Part shown: positions 1 to 10,754 of the stretch, in pieces
How positions within the stretch are numbered: position 1 is the stretch's first letter
Layout of the letters: each line of letters opens with the position of its first letter
Assembly: GCA_015179045.1 (NCBI GenBank)
Contig: WHUZ01000008.1
Coordinates: forward strand, 434,001 to 498,000
DNA length: 64,000 nt
Reading direction: 5' to 3'
Source of the DNA: Kalaharituber pfeilii
Lineage: Eukaryota > Ascomycota > Pezizomycetes > Pezizales > Pezizaceae
The notes under the pieces: generated by a model
What the model was told of the DNA's origin: nothing
Database searches by the model: none
What the model saw: the letters and a program-made list of their open reading frames with translations, nothing else
Program-made: the position numbers and the translations under genes

Positions 1-503
1 ACCGATGGAAAGAATAAGGCCATACGCGGGCCGGAGCGGTACTCAGCGGTAGGGCCACATGATGACACATGCATGGGATGAGGAAGAAAATTATGATTAA
101 GAAGCGGGATATGTATGTATAGGCTCAGTTGGAAGGCGAAGGTGGTCTATAAATTGTATGTAGATAGGACTGTGTGGAGGGACATGGATGGAGACATACA
201 CGGAGATATACAGACATGGACAGATATGGACACGCACAGACAAGACAATTGAAGATCCTTTCCTTGACAATTGATCATTGAGGTCGCCCTTGAGGCTTCA
301 TTCCGCCAGCTCTAGATCCGGTACCCATGCGAAACAGTGGATGCTGTTGAGCCGTCATCACACCAGTACTGGGTAGGATACGATCTGCGGATAGGAAGCG
401 ACCGGGATCTTTCAGCCTCGGCAGGCAACCCCGTCCTCCTCGAATTATTACTGTATCTCTTCCAATATTGATGCTATTCAAATGCAATCACCTTCATATC
501 ATA
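1..503. other. Intergenic sequence, nothing recognised
   Basis: No convincing reading frame, repeat boundary or RNA gene is seen. There are purine-rich stretches with repeated gagacata/gacatgg words near 180-240, which look like low-complexity sequence. Confidence 0.5.
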
Positions 504-515
504 GCTCACATCAAG

Positions 516-578
516 TTTTTTTTTTTTTTTTTTTTTATATCACATGACCCCGCGTGCGGCTGCTCGCCAAGGCAGGGC
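516..578 (-). mobile_element. 63-bp stem-loop micro-retrocopy, 3' end type A
   Basis: A poly-T run (516-536) is followed by the complement of the type A LINE 3' end, beginning exactly at GCCCTGCC. It is flanked by a perfect 12-bp target-site duplication GCTCACATCAAG (504-515 and 579-590). The insert is only the terminal stem-loop plus A-tail. Confidence 0.9.
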
Positions 579-663
579 GCTCACATCAAGTAGAAGCTAC
601 CCCAGAGCCTTGGACAGGAATGGGAGAGGAAAAAGAGAAAGAGACAGATGCAGGGTAGAAAGC

Positions 664-777
664 AGTATATACTGATGAGAGTATGATAGCAGAAAGAACA
701 GGGGTGGAGGTGTGATGAGGAAAGCCTAGGACATGCTATTTGGGAACTAGAGCTACAGTGAACAACATGGAACTGAT
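664..777 (+). pseudogene. Old LINE RNase H fragment (5' part)
   Basis: Reads as an RNase H start (AVYTDxS followed further on by LGTRATVNN...MEL), with in-frame damage. The frame continues after the inserted LINE at 3837, where IAMALKEGDKELLIVTDSK follows. This fits the LINE RNase H order of first Asp, then Glu, then the TDSK Asp. Confidence 0.55.
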
Positions 778-3631
778 GCGGGTATGAGAGACTAAAACGA
801 TGGAAGGAGTCTCTGGAGAAGAAAGTAAGGGTAGGAGGGAAGAGTAAAAGGTGGTGGACGGAAGAGATTGAAGAGATGAGGAAAGAAGTCAATAGGCTGG
901 CGCGAGGGGGGGTGGGAGCGAGGGCGAGGTTAACAGAGGATGAGAGAGTGAGGGGGTGGAAGGCGGCGGTACAGAAGCTGAAGTGGAAGATCCGAGAGGA
1001 GAAGAAGAGGTGCTGGAGGGACTTCGTGGAAGAGGAGGGGCACAGTGACCCATGGAGAGTGGTGAGGGTAGCAAAGGACCCTTTCGGAGGTAAGGAGAGA
1101 ATGGGGCGCTGGTAGATGAGGAGGGGAGAGATTTGGAAGAGAACGAGGAGAAGGTGAGGGCATTGGTGAGAAGGAATTTTGAATGGAGGGAGAGTGGAGA
1201 AAACGAGGGGAAAGAGGTAGGAGGGGACCAGGGGGTAGGAGAGATAGATGAGAGGGAGAGAAAAAGGGTAGAGAAGGAAGTGAGGGTCGCGCTACAGGGC
1301 ACCAAGAATAACTCGGCTCCGGGACCAGACGGAATCGGGTACCGGTTGATCAAGGCGGCCTTGAGGACACCTATAGGTGATGAGCTGGTGAGGGAGATCA
1401 CTGAGAATTGGATTCGAAACGAGATTCCGAAGGAGTGGAAGGAGATGCGGGTGGTCATGATACCCAAGCCGGGGAAGGATATCAAGACCACGAAAGCATG
1501 GAGGCCCATCAACCTGATCAACTGCATTGGGAAAATTGGGGAGAAGGTGATGGCTAACAGGCTGCAGAAAGAAGACCGACTTTTCCATAGGCTTCAGTTG
1601 GGAGCTCGGAAAGGAAGGAATGCCACTCAAGCAATGGCAAGAGCAGTGACAAAGGTACAGAGGTGCCTGCACAGGGGAGGAAGGGCAGCATGGGTGACAG
1701 CGGATGTCAAGGGTGGCTTTAACATCGTGAGGAGGGAGATAGTTCTGAGGAGGATAGAAGAGAGAGGGAGTGAGGAGATTAAGAAGAAAAGGGGGTGGTT
1801 GGAGAAATTCATGGGGGGGAGGGAGTTTGGGGTGTGGTGGGATGATGAGGAGAGGGGGAGAGGCAGGTCGAACGTGGGAGTGCCACAAGGGTCCCCACTC
1901 TCGCCAGTCATTTTTCTAATCTTCATGGCGCCCACAATCGAGAAAATGGAGGAGAGGGTGAGGAGGGTAGCCACTGGAGCGGAGGTGGAGGTGCTGTCAT
2001 ATGTGGACGATTTAGCTGCGACGATCCTGGATTGGCACGGCTATTGGGATATGGGACGATTGAGGAAGAAGGTGAAGAAGGTGATGGCAGAGGTGGCAGA
2101 GGAAGATCAGGTCCCGCTGGAGGAGTCGAAGTGGGAGATGATAACGTTTGGCGTAGGAAAGAGGCAGAAGAAGGAGGGGGAGTTTCTGAAGTGGCTGGGG
2201 GTCATCTTTGATGAAAATTTGACCTTCACGGCACACTGGAAAAACAGAGTCAGCAGAGCAAGAAGGTTGACCGGAGCACTAGCGGGGTTGGGAAATAGGG
2301 ATTGGGGAATAAGCCCGAGGAGCTGGAGACAGATTTATACGGGCATGATTAGAGCGGTGGCCATGTGGGGTAGTGAGATAGGTTGGAGAGGACAGAAGGA
2401 ATGGAGAAGAGAAATGGAGAGAGTACAGCTGCAAGCATTAAAGAAGGCAGCTGGAGGGGGGAGAGGCACAGGGGTAGAGGGGGTGAACGCAGTGTGCGGA
2501 GTGGAGGGGGCGGAGGTGATCCTGGACGCAGCACAGGCAAGGGCGATAGTTCGGGAAGTGGAGGTACCATCGGAGCTTGCAGAACTATGCACAGGAGATT
2601 TCAGGAGAGGGAATGAGGAGAAGGAGGAGGGGACGAGGAACTGGAAGGACTGGGGGGTGCAGTGGGCCCTGGAAGAGGGGGATGGATATGAAAGCGTTTT
2701 GGACCGCTGGCAGGGGCAGTGGTCAAGGTTCTCGGAGGAGGGCGAGGAGATCTCATGGGGAGGAGAGTGTAAGAAGGTGAAAGTGGAGTGCGCAGAGAGG
2801 CTAGGTAGAAAGGGGGGAGGGAGAGAAGAGTGGGAGACCTCGGTTGAGGAAGCCGGAAGAGGGAGAGCGGTTCTCTTCTCGGATGGTAGTAAGGTCGAGG
2901 ACAGCAAGGTGGGGGCTGGGGTGTGGGGGAGATCAGTGGTGGTGGCGGAGGTAGTAGGGAGAACGGCGACGGTTTTTGACGGGGAGGTGAGGGGGGTGAG
3001 AAGTGCGCTGGAGAGTGTACCGGAGGAGGTACCGGTCCTGGTTTGCTTAGATTCTGAAGCTGCTGTCATGGCGATTCAGAAGGCAGGCAGGGAGGGAAAG
3101 GGAAAGACGGAGGATGTGAGAAGGGTGGTGAATGCAGTGGCGAGGAGAAAGAAGAAGGGGGGGGATGCGAAACTGTTCTGGGTAAAAGCTCATATCGGAA
3201 TCGCAGGCAACGAGAAGGCGGATGAGTGGGCAAAGAAGGGGACGGGGATGCAGGGTAAGGAGGTGGCCACTGGAAGTGGAGTGCGCCAGAGGGTGAAAGC
3301 GTGGAGGAAGGAGAGGAGAGAAGTGGAGGGCTTTGGAAAGGGGAAGGTTATGGAGTGGAATAGGACAGCGGTGTCCAACTTCACTGCCATGCGCCTGGAG
3401 AGAGGAAGGTGCGGGGTGTGGTTGAAGAGGATGGGAGTGGCGGAATCGGACAAGTGCAGCTGCGGGGAGGCCCAGACGGGGGCGCACCTAGCCTTCCAGT
3501 GCAGTCAGCAGAGGTTTCGCCCAGAAGGCTTTAGAGAATGGGGGGATATGGGGAAGAACTGGAAAAGGACAGCAGAGAATGGGGAGGAGTGGGATGAGTT
3601 GGAAAGGTTCTTCTCCGGGATCAGGTTCTAG
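778..3631 (+). pseudogene. LINE ORF2: reverse transcriptase, RNase H, zinc finger
   Basis: Codes for the C-terminal part of a non-LTR retrotransposon polyprotein, which copies element RNA into target DNA. The open frame from 1133 gives 832 residues. The RT has GVPQGSPLSP (about residues 249-258) and the YVDD catalytic box (290-293). RNase H follows with Asp584 in SDGS, Asp640 in LDSEA, and His687 and Asp697 in KAHIGIAGNEKADEW. A CxC...HLAFQC zinc finger lies near the end, before the stop at 3629-3631. The segment 778-1115 (WWTEEIEEMRKEVNRL) is the same protein one frame away. A single-base indel in a G-run near 1103-1106 breaks the frame, so the copy is probably dead unless that is a read error. 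The endonuclease domain is absent through 5' truncation. Confidence 0.9.
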
Positions 3632-3787
3632 GGCGCCGTGCGGTTTGCCGTCGGGGAAGTTTGCTTGCCGGGGTGCGAAAGTGTGGAGAAGAGGGGAGGG
3701 GGAGAGGGGGGTTTGTTAAGCCTGTCTCCGGGCTTCGAGGGCTTGCCCAGGGACCCTGCCATGGCCACGTGCTACAAGCGGGGTTAT

Positions 3788-3822
<35 letters not shown>
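778..3822 (+). mobile_element. Type A LINE (Tad-like), 5'-truncated, about 3.0 kb
   Basis: Bounded by a perfect 14-bp duplication AACATGGAACTGAT (764-777 and 3823-3836). It starts inside the spacer between endonuclease and RT, so the endonuclease and ORF1 are missing. It ends with a 3' UTR, the type A stem-loop (GCCATGGCC variant at 3757-3790) and about 27 A. It landed in the RNase H of an older LINE. Confidence 0.93.
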
Positions 3823-3825
<3 letters not shown>

Positions 3826-3836
3826 ATGGAACTGAT

Positions 3837-4280
3837 AGCCATGGCGCTCAAAGAAGGAGACAAGGAACTGCTCATTGTCACAGATTCCAAGGTAGCCATC
3901 CACAAACTCAGGAGCATACCCGAGGACTTTCCAACACCTGGTGGCGCAGTACAACTAGTCAGAAACCCCTGGGAAGAAAGAGGAGCACGGGGACACGGAC
4001 ATAGCAGTTCTATGGATCAAGGGTCACAACGGCATCGAAGGTAATGAGAGGGCTGACAGGGTGGCCAAGGTGGGCGCTCTCCTACTAGACCAGGACGAGA
4101 TGGTGAAGGCAGGGATGCGCATGGAAACGAGGGCCTGGAGGGCGAGAGAGAGAGAAAGGTTGGGCCTTAGCTACAAACTCCTGGAGTGCCTAGATGGGCA
4201 GGTTACCACGCTAGTGGGACTCCTGGAGGGTAAGAGCCTCAGAGCCTGGAGATACATGATAGGGAAGGGAGAGAACCCAG
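3837..4280 (+). pseudogene. Old LINE RNase H / C-terminal fragment
   Basis: Continues the RNase H split at 777. ELLIVTDSKVAIHKL supplies an active-site Asp, and WIKGHNGIEGNERADR (read across a frameshift near 3975) supplies the His/Asp segment. It continues as MRMETRAWRARERERLGLSYK, the linker typical of these LINEs. It is interrupted at 4281 by a MITE and resumes at 4647. Confidence 0.7.
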
Positions 4281-4646
4281 TAGTGAGCGGCACGAGCCGA
4301 GCCAGCTCGAGCTGGCCTGGCATGAGCTCGAGCTGGCTCGAGCTCAAACGAGCCAAGATCATGCTTGTGTTTTTCTTGACAGCTCGCTAAAATGCTTAGC
4401 CAGTGCAAGGTTTCATAAACTGTAAATACCTAATATAGTAAAAATTAGAGACTTGGAGCTCATTCTGACCTACCAACAACTTCGAAATGCACAATTTAGC
4501 TGATAGTAGTGAGAAAGATGAAAATTTAGCTTAGTTTAGTTTAGTTTGTCAATATTATGTATATAATCAATCCAGGCTCGAGCTCATGCCACGCCAGCTC
4601 GAGCTCACCCTCCAGCTCGGCTCGAGCTAGCTCGTGCCGCTCACTA
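4281..4646 (-). mobile_element. hAT-type MITE, copy 1
   Basis: Terminal inverted repeats TAGTGAGCGGCACGAGC / GCTCGTGCCGCTCACTA flank 366 bp with no coding capacity. The 8-bp duplication GAACCCAG is at 4273-4280 and 4647-4654. The first five bases fit the hAT terminus YARNG. Subterminal GAGCTCGAGCTGGC-like words are repeated near both ends. It lies opposite to copies 2-4. Confidence 0.9.
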
Positions 4647-4939
4647 GAACCCAGAATATAGATGGTGCGAAGGGACAGCAGAGCGTATCTGGAACGAATG
4701 CAGAGTATGGAGGGGGAAGTGGCCAAGGGGAGCAGAGGCAATGAAAGCCCCCCCGAAGGCGAAAGAGGGTGAGAGAGACCCTTGACAGAGATGCTGGAGT
4801 GGGTGGGGCGTTGAAGAGACGGGAAGAGATGGAGGGGGTAGGCTATCTTTACTAGAGTCGTTATTTCCGTATTGGGATGGGCATGACCTTTTTCGGGGGG
4901 AGCAGGGGGATTTCCTTAATCTCCTTTGTAGTTGGTCTC
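4647..4939 (+). pseudogene. Old LINE C-terminus and 3' UTR
   Basis: Reads RWCEGTAERIWNECRVWRGKWPRG, then LTEMLEWVGR before a stop. This is the same ending as the better-preserved RNase H ORFs at 10.8 and 34.9 kb, though a premature stop follows the C-run near 4750. The B-type 3' end begins at about 4935 and is cut by the next LINE. Confidence 0.65.
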
Positions 4940-4953
4940 GCTATAGCCCATAT

Positions 4954-7180
4954 TTTTTTAATTTTTTTTTTTTTTATTCACGTAACCCCGCATACAGGCT
5001 ACCAGCCTATGGCAGGGACCCATATACCCGGGCCAGGTTTGAGACAACTAACTACGGAATCTACATACACCCTTGAGCACCCAGTGCCCTCCGTCCCCCG
5101 GTCCCCGGCTACCCCAGATCGAGGCAGGCAAACCAGTACTCGACCGGGTCACCTTCCACGCCTTCTTGCTTCCATCCTTTCTCCTCTAGGTCGTTCCAGG
5201 ACTGCCAGGTGACATGTGCCCCATTTTTGTTCTTCCTCTGGGGCCGCTCCAGTTCTGTGCATCTGAACACCACATGCTCAGCACTCCATGCCTCACCACA
5301 TGTGCATTGTACCTCCTCACCACTGACCATCCTCCTCCACATAGCTCCGCCTTTTCCAGTCCGCAGCCAAGTGTAATTTGTGAGTGCTCTCCTGCCCCAC
5401 TTTACGAATTTGCCCTTCCCAAACCCTGCACGCTCCCTCTCCTCTTTTCTTTTTCGAACTAACTCTTGACGCAGCCCACCCTCAGTGGCCTGCCCATCAT
5501 ACCTCATGCCCTTGGCCCCCTCTTTGGCCAACTCATCCGCCTTCTCATTGCCTTCTATCCCCACGTGGGCCTTGACCCATGCCAGCTTCACTGCATCCGC
5601 CTTCCTTAGCCTCCGCCGCCTCTCTGCAATCAGCTCTATCACCCGCGCTAGGTCTGCGGTTCTTGCCTTGCCAGTTTTTCCTGCTTTCTGGACTGCACTG
5701 ATAGCTGCCTGAGAATCTGCGAGTAGTAGTACTTTTGCAATGCCATCAACTGCTTCAAGGGCACCCCTCATTCCTGAGACCTCACCGTCCCACACAGTTG
5801 CCTTTGTGCTTACCCACCGGGACCCCTCTGACTCACCTGCTACCACCTGCCTCCAGCACCATCCGCCACCAACACCGCCTTCCTCACTGCGGCTGCCGTC
5901 TGTAAAAATAGCCACCGAGTCACCCTTAGCCTCATTGATGGCCTTTTCCCATTTGGCTGGGGCGTCTTCCTTGCACAACTTGAGGTCAATGACCTCAATG
6001 CCTGTCTGTGGTAGGTGTACATCTCGCCCCCAGGACACTCAGAGTTCTCCTCCTCATTGACCTCGAGAGTGCTGGCAATCTTTCCAGCTACTGACTCAAA
6101 CCCATCATTTTTGTCTGTAGCATAACTCAAGCTAAAGTCTCTCCAGTCCCTCCCCCTTTCACCCTCTCTGTCTGGGCCTGGGGCTACCATTCCAGTGAAG
6201 CTTTCCGGCCATAAATCTCCAACTCCTGTAGGGTCCCTCACTGATCTTAGTGCATATCTTGCTTGGCCTTGATCGAGAATCGTCGTTACACTCTCTACTC
6301 CAGCAATGGCCTCGACCTTTACTCTCGCTGCCCCTCGGACTGCACCAGTGCATTTGCGAAGTGCTTGAAACTGCAACTTCTCAAACTCCTCTCTCCACTG
6401 CTTCTGGCCTCTCCACCCAATTTCGGACCCCCAAAGGGCCACTGCCCTTACCATGCCTGTATAAGCCTTTCTCCATGAGATAGGACTCATACCCCATTGA
6501 GAGTTGCCTAGCCCAGACAGCGCGCCCATGAGTGTCCTGGCTTTCTCGATCCGGCTTTTCCAGTGGAGGTCGAAATCAAGAGTGCTATCACAAATCACCC
6601 CTAGCCACTTGCACCTCTCAACATCTGCCCTTCTCTTGGCCTTCTTACCCATGACTAGGACCTCCTCCTTTGAGGTCTCCAGTGGTAGATCGTGAGCTTC
6701 AGCAACCTCCCTGAGTACTCCTGCAATTCTCTCCCCAATTCTCCTCATACCCTTTCCTCCTTCCCAATCCAGAATAACACAGTTCATATCATCTACAAAT
6801 GAGGGCAGCTCCACTTCACAGTCTCTCACTGTTGTAGCTACCTTTGTTTCCATCTCTTGTAGAATTGGTGCCATGTATATGAGGAACACAACTGGGGATA
6901 AAGGCGAGCCCTGCGGCACACCTACATTCGATCTGCCATTGCCCCTCACCTGTCCATCCCATTCCACCTCAAACTCTCGCTCCCGGAAGAAGGTTTCTAA
7001 CCAGGGCAACCATTTCTCAGCTTTAGAACCCTGTACTCGGTGCTTGACCATATCCCAACGTGTGTTCCCAAAGCCTCCCTTGACATCCACACTGCCCCAC
7101 CGCCACGTGCCAGGGCTCTCTGGCTCTTCACAACTGCCCGAAATAAGGCACCAATTGCAGACCTTCCTCTCACTCCTCCA
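4954..7180 (-). mobile_element. A2-type LINE, 5'-truncated in RT, 2.2 kb
   Basis: The perfect 14-bp duplication GCTATAGCCCATAT (4940-4953 and 7181-7194) shows insertion into the stem-loop 3' end of the older LINE. The A-tail and the A2 3' end (CCCTGC...GCGGGG outer stem, AGGCT-GGT-AGCCT hairpin) lie at 4954-5020. The body runs to mid-RT at 7180. Confidence 0.93.
5109..7180 (-). pseudogene. A2 LINE ORF2: partial RT, RNase H, zinc finger
   Basis: The RT part reads VDVKGGFGNTRWD, GVPQGSPLSP and FVDD, with Phe where LINE A1 has Tyr. After a frameshift near 6020-6040 the frame continues into RNase H with FTDGSRSEEGG, WDGEVSGMRGAL, LADSQAAISA and WVKAHVGIEGNEKADELAK. The end holds the CTCGEAWSAEHVVFRC finger. 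A second frameshift near 7085 separates the most N-terminal RT piece (RGRSAIGALFRAVVK). Stop-bounded frames of 464 and 309 codons remain, so decay is modest. It lacks the 5' half of ORF2. Confidence 0.88.
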
Positions 7181-7194
7181 GCTATAGCCCATAT

Positions 7195-7222
7195 GGCGGC
7201 ATGCAATAATGATATAAAAAAA
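7195..7222 (+). repeat. 3' end and A-tail of the old B-type LINE
   Basis: Completes the stem-loop begun at about 4935: GGCGGCATGCAATAATGATAT and then nine A. It confirms that the pieces at 4.6-4.95 kb and 7.2 kb belong together. Confidence 0.8.
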
Positions 7223-7499
7223 AACAGAGAACATTAGGACATACAGTATATTCTCGATACGAGCATGTCCGATATAATCATATCGTTATAAGAATATTCT
7301 TATGTTTTGATAGTCATACGTATATGCTTATAACAAGCAGAACTCTAAGCTCAATCGGGAAATCTCCTCGATAAGGTTATCTTTTTTCTTACCATTTTCA
7401 ACACCAGTACATTCTACCGTCTACGTAGAGTATTGTATAGCACAATATAGTCACTTTTGAGAGTACATATAAGTGGGACGCTTTTCTACCTCTATAATC

Positions 7500-7703
7500 A
7501 TGTCTAATACCTCTAAATCAAAGTATATACCTGCACCAGAAAGCGACTCACCTTCCGGGCCAGCCCCACCTCCATTGGTATCCGATGAGCAAGCTTTCCT
7601 TGCACTCGAAACTTTCACTCTCTACAAACTACAAGCAACCCCGTTGGACGGACCTCTTAATGATAATCTTGATTTTCTTTTCGCCAGTGAAAAGCGTAAG
7701 ATT
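7500..7703 (+). CDS. Short frame inside the pogo-like element, function unknown
   Basis: ATG at 7500 opens MSNTSKSKYIPAPESDSPSG and continues with SDEQAFLALETFTLYKLQATPLDGPL to about residue 68, where the LINE copy interrupts it. The position just inside the left terminus suggests the N-terminus of the element's own protein. I do not recognise a domain. A small non-transposase protein is also possible. Confidence 0.35.
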
Positions 7704-8085
7704 GAAGGGGCACGAGGTGGCCACCGGGAGCGGGGTGCGCCAGAGGATTAAGGCGTGGAGGAAGGAGAGGAGGGAGGTGGAAGGTTTCGGGAGGGGGAAA
7801 GTAATGGAGTGGAATAGGACAGCGGTGTCCAACTTCACAGCATTGCGACTGGAGAGAGGAAGATGCAGGGTGTGGTTAAAGAGGATGGGAGTGGCGGAAT
7901 CGGACAAGTGCAGCTGCGGGGAGGCCCAGACGGGGGCGCACCTAGCCTTCCAGTGCAGTCAGCAGAGGTTTCGCCCAGAAGGCTTTAGAGAATGGGGGGA
8001 TATGGAGAAGAACTGGAAAAGGACAGCAGAGAATGGGGAGGAGTGGGATGAGTTGGAAAGGTTCTTCTCCGGGATCAGGTTCTAG
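7704..8085 (+). pseudogene. LINE ORF2 C-terminal fragment
   Basis: About 127 codons from the end of RNase H to the stop, differing from LINE A1 by a handful of substitutions. It is in frame with an upstream non-LINE leader by chance (ORF start 7585) and has no catalytic core. Confidence 0.8.
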
Positions 8086-8334
8086 GGCGCCGTGCGGTTT
8101 GCTGTCGGGGAAGTTTGCTTGCCGGGGTGCGAAAGTGTGGAGAAGAGGGGAGGGGGGGGAGGGGGAGATATATAGTGGAGCCTCCCTGAGGCAGAAACCG
8201 GAAGGTCCGTCCGGAGGTTTCTGGAATCAGGTGGTAGAAGTAGATAGAAATTTCTTTGTTTGTTAAGCCTGTCTCCGGGCTTCGAGGGCTTGCCCAGGGA
8301 CCCTGCCATGGCCACGTGCTACAAGCGGGGTTAT

Positions 8335-8368
<34 letters not shown>

Positions 8369-8370
8369 CT
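7704..8370 (+). mobile_element. Type A LINE 3' end, 5'-truncated copy
   Basis: Nearly matches 3256-3815 of LINE A1: the RNase H end, the CSCGEAQTGAHLAFQC finger, FFSGIRF stop, 3' UTR, type A stem-loop and A-tail (8342-8368). It carries about 90 bp of 3' UTR (8160-8265) that LINE A1 lacks. No clear target duplication was found, so a deletion or endonuclease-independent insertion is possible. Confidence 0.85.
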
Positions 8371-8385
8371 GGCAGAAAGATGCCT

Positions 8386-8973
8386 TTTTTTTTTTTTTTT
8401 TTTGTATTTCACGTAACCCCGCTTGCTGCTGTTCGCCATGGCAGGGTCCCTGGACCGAAGACCTTCTGGCCCGGAAACAGGCACCTGTGCAACTGCATAC
8501 AAAATCGTCCCCTGTAAAAAACACACAACGATACTATGACTCCAGTGATGCGGAGGAAACACAAAGCGAAACGCCAATCCCCCAAGAGAACAATCAAGCA
8601 CGAACACCCAAATATCCCCCCAGAAAATCAAGCAGCCCTGTCCATCTCCTCCACATCCCTCCCCTTCCCCTTTCTGTCCATCGTTGTCATTCTGTCCCAG
8701 TCATACAGGCACGAGTGGTGCAATTTGCCAGATAACCGTACCTTTGCCGGTGTTTGAGTATCTGATTCTACCTCCCCCTCCAGGTAGATACCAATCGAGC
8801 TAGTTCTTCTTTCCCTCCCTCCTTTTTTTTCTCACCAACCATCTTGCCGCAACAATCTTCCCCATCCATGAGTTCGCCTTTTCCATCCACTCTCTTACTT
8901 TCCCAAGTTTCTTCGTCACCGCTATTCCATGCACCGGAATTGCTCGGCCAGATTGCAGGAGCCTTTCTTTCTG
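8386..8973 (-). mobile_element. ORF1-type retroelement fragment with type A 3' end
   Basis: Flanked by the 15-bp duplication GGCAGAAAGATGCCT (8371-8385 and 8974-8988). The minus strand holds a C-terminal ORF1 module, frameshifted: IPVHGIAVTKKLGKVREW, KIVAARWLVRK, then IYLEGEVE, KVRLSGKL and YDWDR. It is followed directly by an A-type stem-loop and A-tail. It is the only clear ORF1 copy here that carries the A-type rather than the B-type end. Confidence 0.85.
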
Positions 8974-9170
8974 GGCAGAAAGATGCCTGCATAGCAAGCA
9001 ACCACAAATAACACTTTATGGTATCAGTGTTTCCAGCATGTCCTGTACCTCGTACATAGTAAATTTCATCTTATGGCCGCGCTTAGTCATCTTTTGACAA
9101 GAGAATATATTCGTTATAATCATATACCCTGACCACCGATGATATGCTTCTATCGAGAGTATACTGTATA

Positions 9171-10221
9171 CATATTTTCGTTGAGAATGGCAGCGCTGAG
9201 ACCCCAATGCCAGCAACTAATATGTCTTACCATGATACTGCAGCCTATCGTGATGGAGAAACCGCTTGAATGGCATAGTTATTGCTTTTCCAACATTAAT
9301 ACAATTAACTTGAGCATAGCAGAAACTCAAAACAGGTTGCCCTGCTTCCAATCAGACATTGATAATTGGTCAATTTTTGGAACCGAAGCCTTACAGTCCA
9401 TCCTTTAGAACGGTACTGGATAACCCTCTTCACCAGCTCCGATTCGACTGGGTTCTCAATTTTATACCTCTCTATAGTCTCCAGTGGTACCTTCCATCAG
9501 TATTGTAGAGTCGACATAGAGCAAACCACAATCACATAGATCTAGATTAGACCCTTTCACCAGACTCTTTGCATTCCAGGTTATTCTTTATTGGTCTCCA
9601 GCTGGGAACAGGGCCTGCGCCATAGTGTGCAGGCCTATGAAAACTTGTTGACCATTTAGAGACATTATACAGGTTCTGGCGTCAGGACATTTTATTGATA
9701 TCGTGTTGGATTTGCACGCGTGGCGGGTGGCATTTTGTTCCTTTTTCTTTTTTTTCTTTTTTTCCTTTTATATTTTTACTTTCGTTTACTACCTCTCGCC
9801 TACCGCCTTGCTGATCTCTGGCACAGAGCTTATGTTGCGCTGCGCCAAGTTGTACAGTGGCCTTCAGAGCTTGGAGCACCAACTATTGAATATGGCAACT
9901 GCTACCTGGATATATACTCTTGTATGTACTACAATACTCTACTACTCTATCTATACTAAGTAGTTACCTCATACGGGCGTACTGGGTTATTATCCTGGCC
10001 TATTTAGTCCGTACAATCAAGGGATTTGTCCCATTGGCATAGGTTTTGTTTTTTTCATTGTAAACAAAGGTACAATTCTCCAGAGGAAGACAACGTCCTT
10101 GTACGTCCAGACAGCAGCTTTTTTCGGAGAGCAGCTTTGTCCAAAAACGCTTTGTACCTAGGATCATGCCGCAAGCCCACACCGCATGCAGCAATCAGCC
10201 TCACTAAACAGAGATGACTAC
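9171..10221. other. No gene recognised
   Basis: AT-rich sequence with only short frames. A pyrimidine run at 9738-9770 is the only notable composition. Nothing supports a gene or an element boundary. Confidence 0.5.
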
Positions 10222-10233
10222 GAGATGTTAGAA

Positions 10234-10290
10234 TTTGGGAGGAAAAGGGGGTCACATAACCCCGCATACAGGCTACCAGCCAATGGCAAG
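10234..10290 (-). mobile_element. Decayed A2-type micro-retrocopy
   Basis: Complement of the A2 3' end (CCATTGGCTGGTAGCCTG...GGGGTTATGTGAC) with an eroded tail. Flanked by GAGATGTTAGAA (10222-10233) and GAGATATTAGAA (10291-10302), a 12-bp duplication with one mismatch. Confidence 0.75.
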
Positions 10291-10302
10291 GAGATATTAG
10301 AA

Positions 10303-10742
10303 CATTGACCTGTTGAGGGACCTCGTTATATGTAAATGTTTCACATTCTGGGCTACACTGATATAATTGTATAAGTATATTGAAGATGTTGCTTGACAGC
10401 AAGAATATGGGATATAGAGCACAATGCTGGAAAGCAAAATATAAGAATATCCAGAATTTGTATTGCACGGGAGCGAGATAGGTGAACTTTGCCCGCAGTG
10501 AGATATGGGAATGCATCAGGGTACGTGACAGCAATATACGAGCATTGTGCATATTGAGGGACACGAGAATTGACATTTACTAGGTACAGTAACATGTACA
10601 GGCAAAGTGAGACCGTTGACGTAACCAGTAGCATGTGCATCTACAAGGACAGCGCGGCATGCGGACATTGAATGTAACACTATGTGGATAGCCTGTGTCC
10701 CTACGCCCTCAAGCAAGGCGGCCTGAGTGTACAGCTCAGTGA
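10303..10742. other. No gene recognised
   Basis: Unique-looking sequence without a supported reading frame or repeat. It serves as the target of the LINE at 10755. Confidence 0.45.
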
Positions 10743-10754
10743 GAGGTTTAGATG

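Larger units (their letters stand above)
591..7222 (+). mobile_element. Old B-type LINE remnant with three later insertions (composite)
   Basis: Four separated pieces read as one decayed LINE on the + strand. They are the start of an RNase H with a VYTDxS-like motif near 664-680, the RNase H middle (764-777 joined to 3823-4280), a C-terminal CxxC/zinc and WxR(G)KWP-type tail (4647-4939), and the B-type 3' end with A-tail (7181-7222). The gaps are a type A LINE (778-3822), a hAT MITE (4281-4646) and an A2 LINE (4954-7180), each with its own duplication. The left limit near 591 is uncertain and no duplication for the old LINE itself was found. Confidence 0.75.
7244..9166 (+). mobile_element. 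pogo/Tc1-type DNA element, disrupted
   Basis: The ends are inverted copies (CAGTATATTCTCGATAC at 7244, ATCGAGAGTATACTG ending at 9166) and both abut TA (7242-7243, 9167-9168), the target site of the Tc1/mariner/pogo group. The interior holds a short frame at 7500-7703, then a type A LINE (about 7704-8370) and a second retroelement (8386-8973). No DDE motif survives, so the superfamily rests on the termini. Confidence 0.65.

Noticed and set aside
889..3487. Long minus-strand frames rich in Ser, Pro and Leu opposite the type A LINE
   Set aside because: They are antisense shadows of a purine-rich coding strand; the plus strand has clear RT and RNase H motifs.
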